The notes under the pieces are model-generated. The model saw only the letters and a list, made by a program, of their open reading frames with translations. It made no database searches and was not told where the DNA came from. Source: Rhipicephalus microplus (Eukaryota > Arthropoda > Arachnida > Ixodida > Ixodidae). From it: a DNA stretch of 64,000 bases. Location: the NCBI RefSeq assembly GCF_043290135.1, contig NC_134703.1, forward strand, positions 114,360,005-114,424,004, given 5' to 3'. Positions 63,960 to 64,000 of this stretch are shown here, piece after piece (the first letter of the stretch is position 1; each line of letters opens with the position of its first letter). Position numbers and translations under genes: made by a program.

Positions 63960-64000
63960 GCATCTGATGCATACACTTCGTAGATTGAAAAGAAGCGGAC

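Overview
The window is nuclear DNA from an arthropod, most likely a metastriate hard tick. The evidence is a tRNA-derived SINE of the Ruka type known from Rhipicephalus (at least five copies), a tick-like 5.8S/ITS2 segment, CR1/Jockey-type LINEs, Ty3/Gypsy and Tigger elements, many simple repeats, and small exons separated by kilobase introns with GT..AG borders. No bacterial operons, CRISPR array or intact virus is present.

Two host protein genes lie head to head. On the minus strand, ATIC (the bifunctional last two steps of de novo IMP synthesis) starts at 30844 and leaves the window at base 67. Ten consecutive exons can be joined without any phase break (943 coding bases, about 314 codons). 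They cover the whole IMP cyclohydrolase domain and the start of the AICAR transformylase domain. On the plus strand, an SLC9C1-like gene (sperm-type Na+/H+ exchanger with voltage sensor) runs from about 37603 past 61390. Twelve exons join in frame (1845 bases, 615 codons) and cover most of the exchanger domain, the linker and voltage-sensor helices S1-S2. The rest of the sensor and the expected cyclic-nucleotide domain lie beyond the window. The exchanger scaffold is recognisable, but the acidic residues and the loop motif that define ion exchange are replaced. A tRNA-Thr(AGT) gene with a pol III terminator sits about 180 bases upstream of the ATIC start codon.

Most of the remainder is mobile DNA inside introns. 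ATIC introns hold a LINE split by a SINE, a damaged Gypsy copy (2660-6652), a dead Tigger element (6976-9060), an almost complete Gypsy with 145-base LTRs (16850-22099), a solo LTR, and a pair of inverted ACTGG-motif arrays (15696 and 23580) that may be the long ends of a foldback-like element. SLC9C1 introns hold a 199-base hAT-type MITE with perfect ends, a young 4.7-kb LTR element without pol (39807-44475), an LTR-like block that contains a 5.8S rRNA gene and ITS-like sequence (47622-49435), several LINE fragments and unclassified repeats. The right edge holds a solo LTR and a 319-base GATA array.

The two host genes have no evident functional link. Their shared feature is heavy intronic transposon load with fully intact splice borders and reading frames. 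Boundaries of repeats were set by eye from terminal motifs and target-site duplications. Family names for repeats rest on motif recognition, not on a database search.
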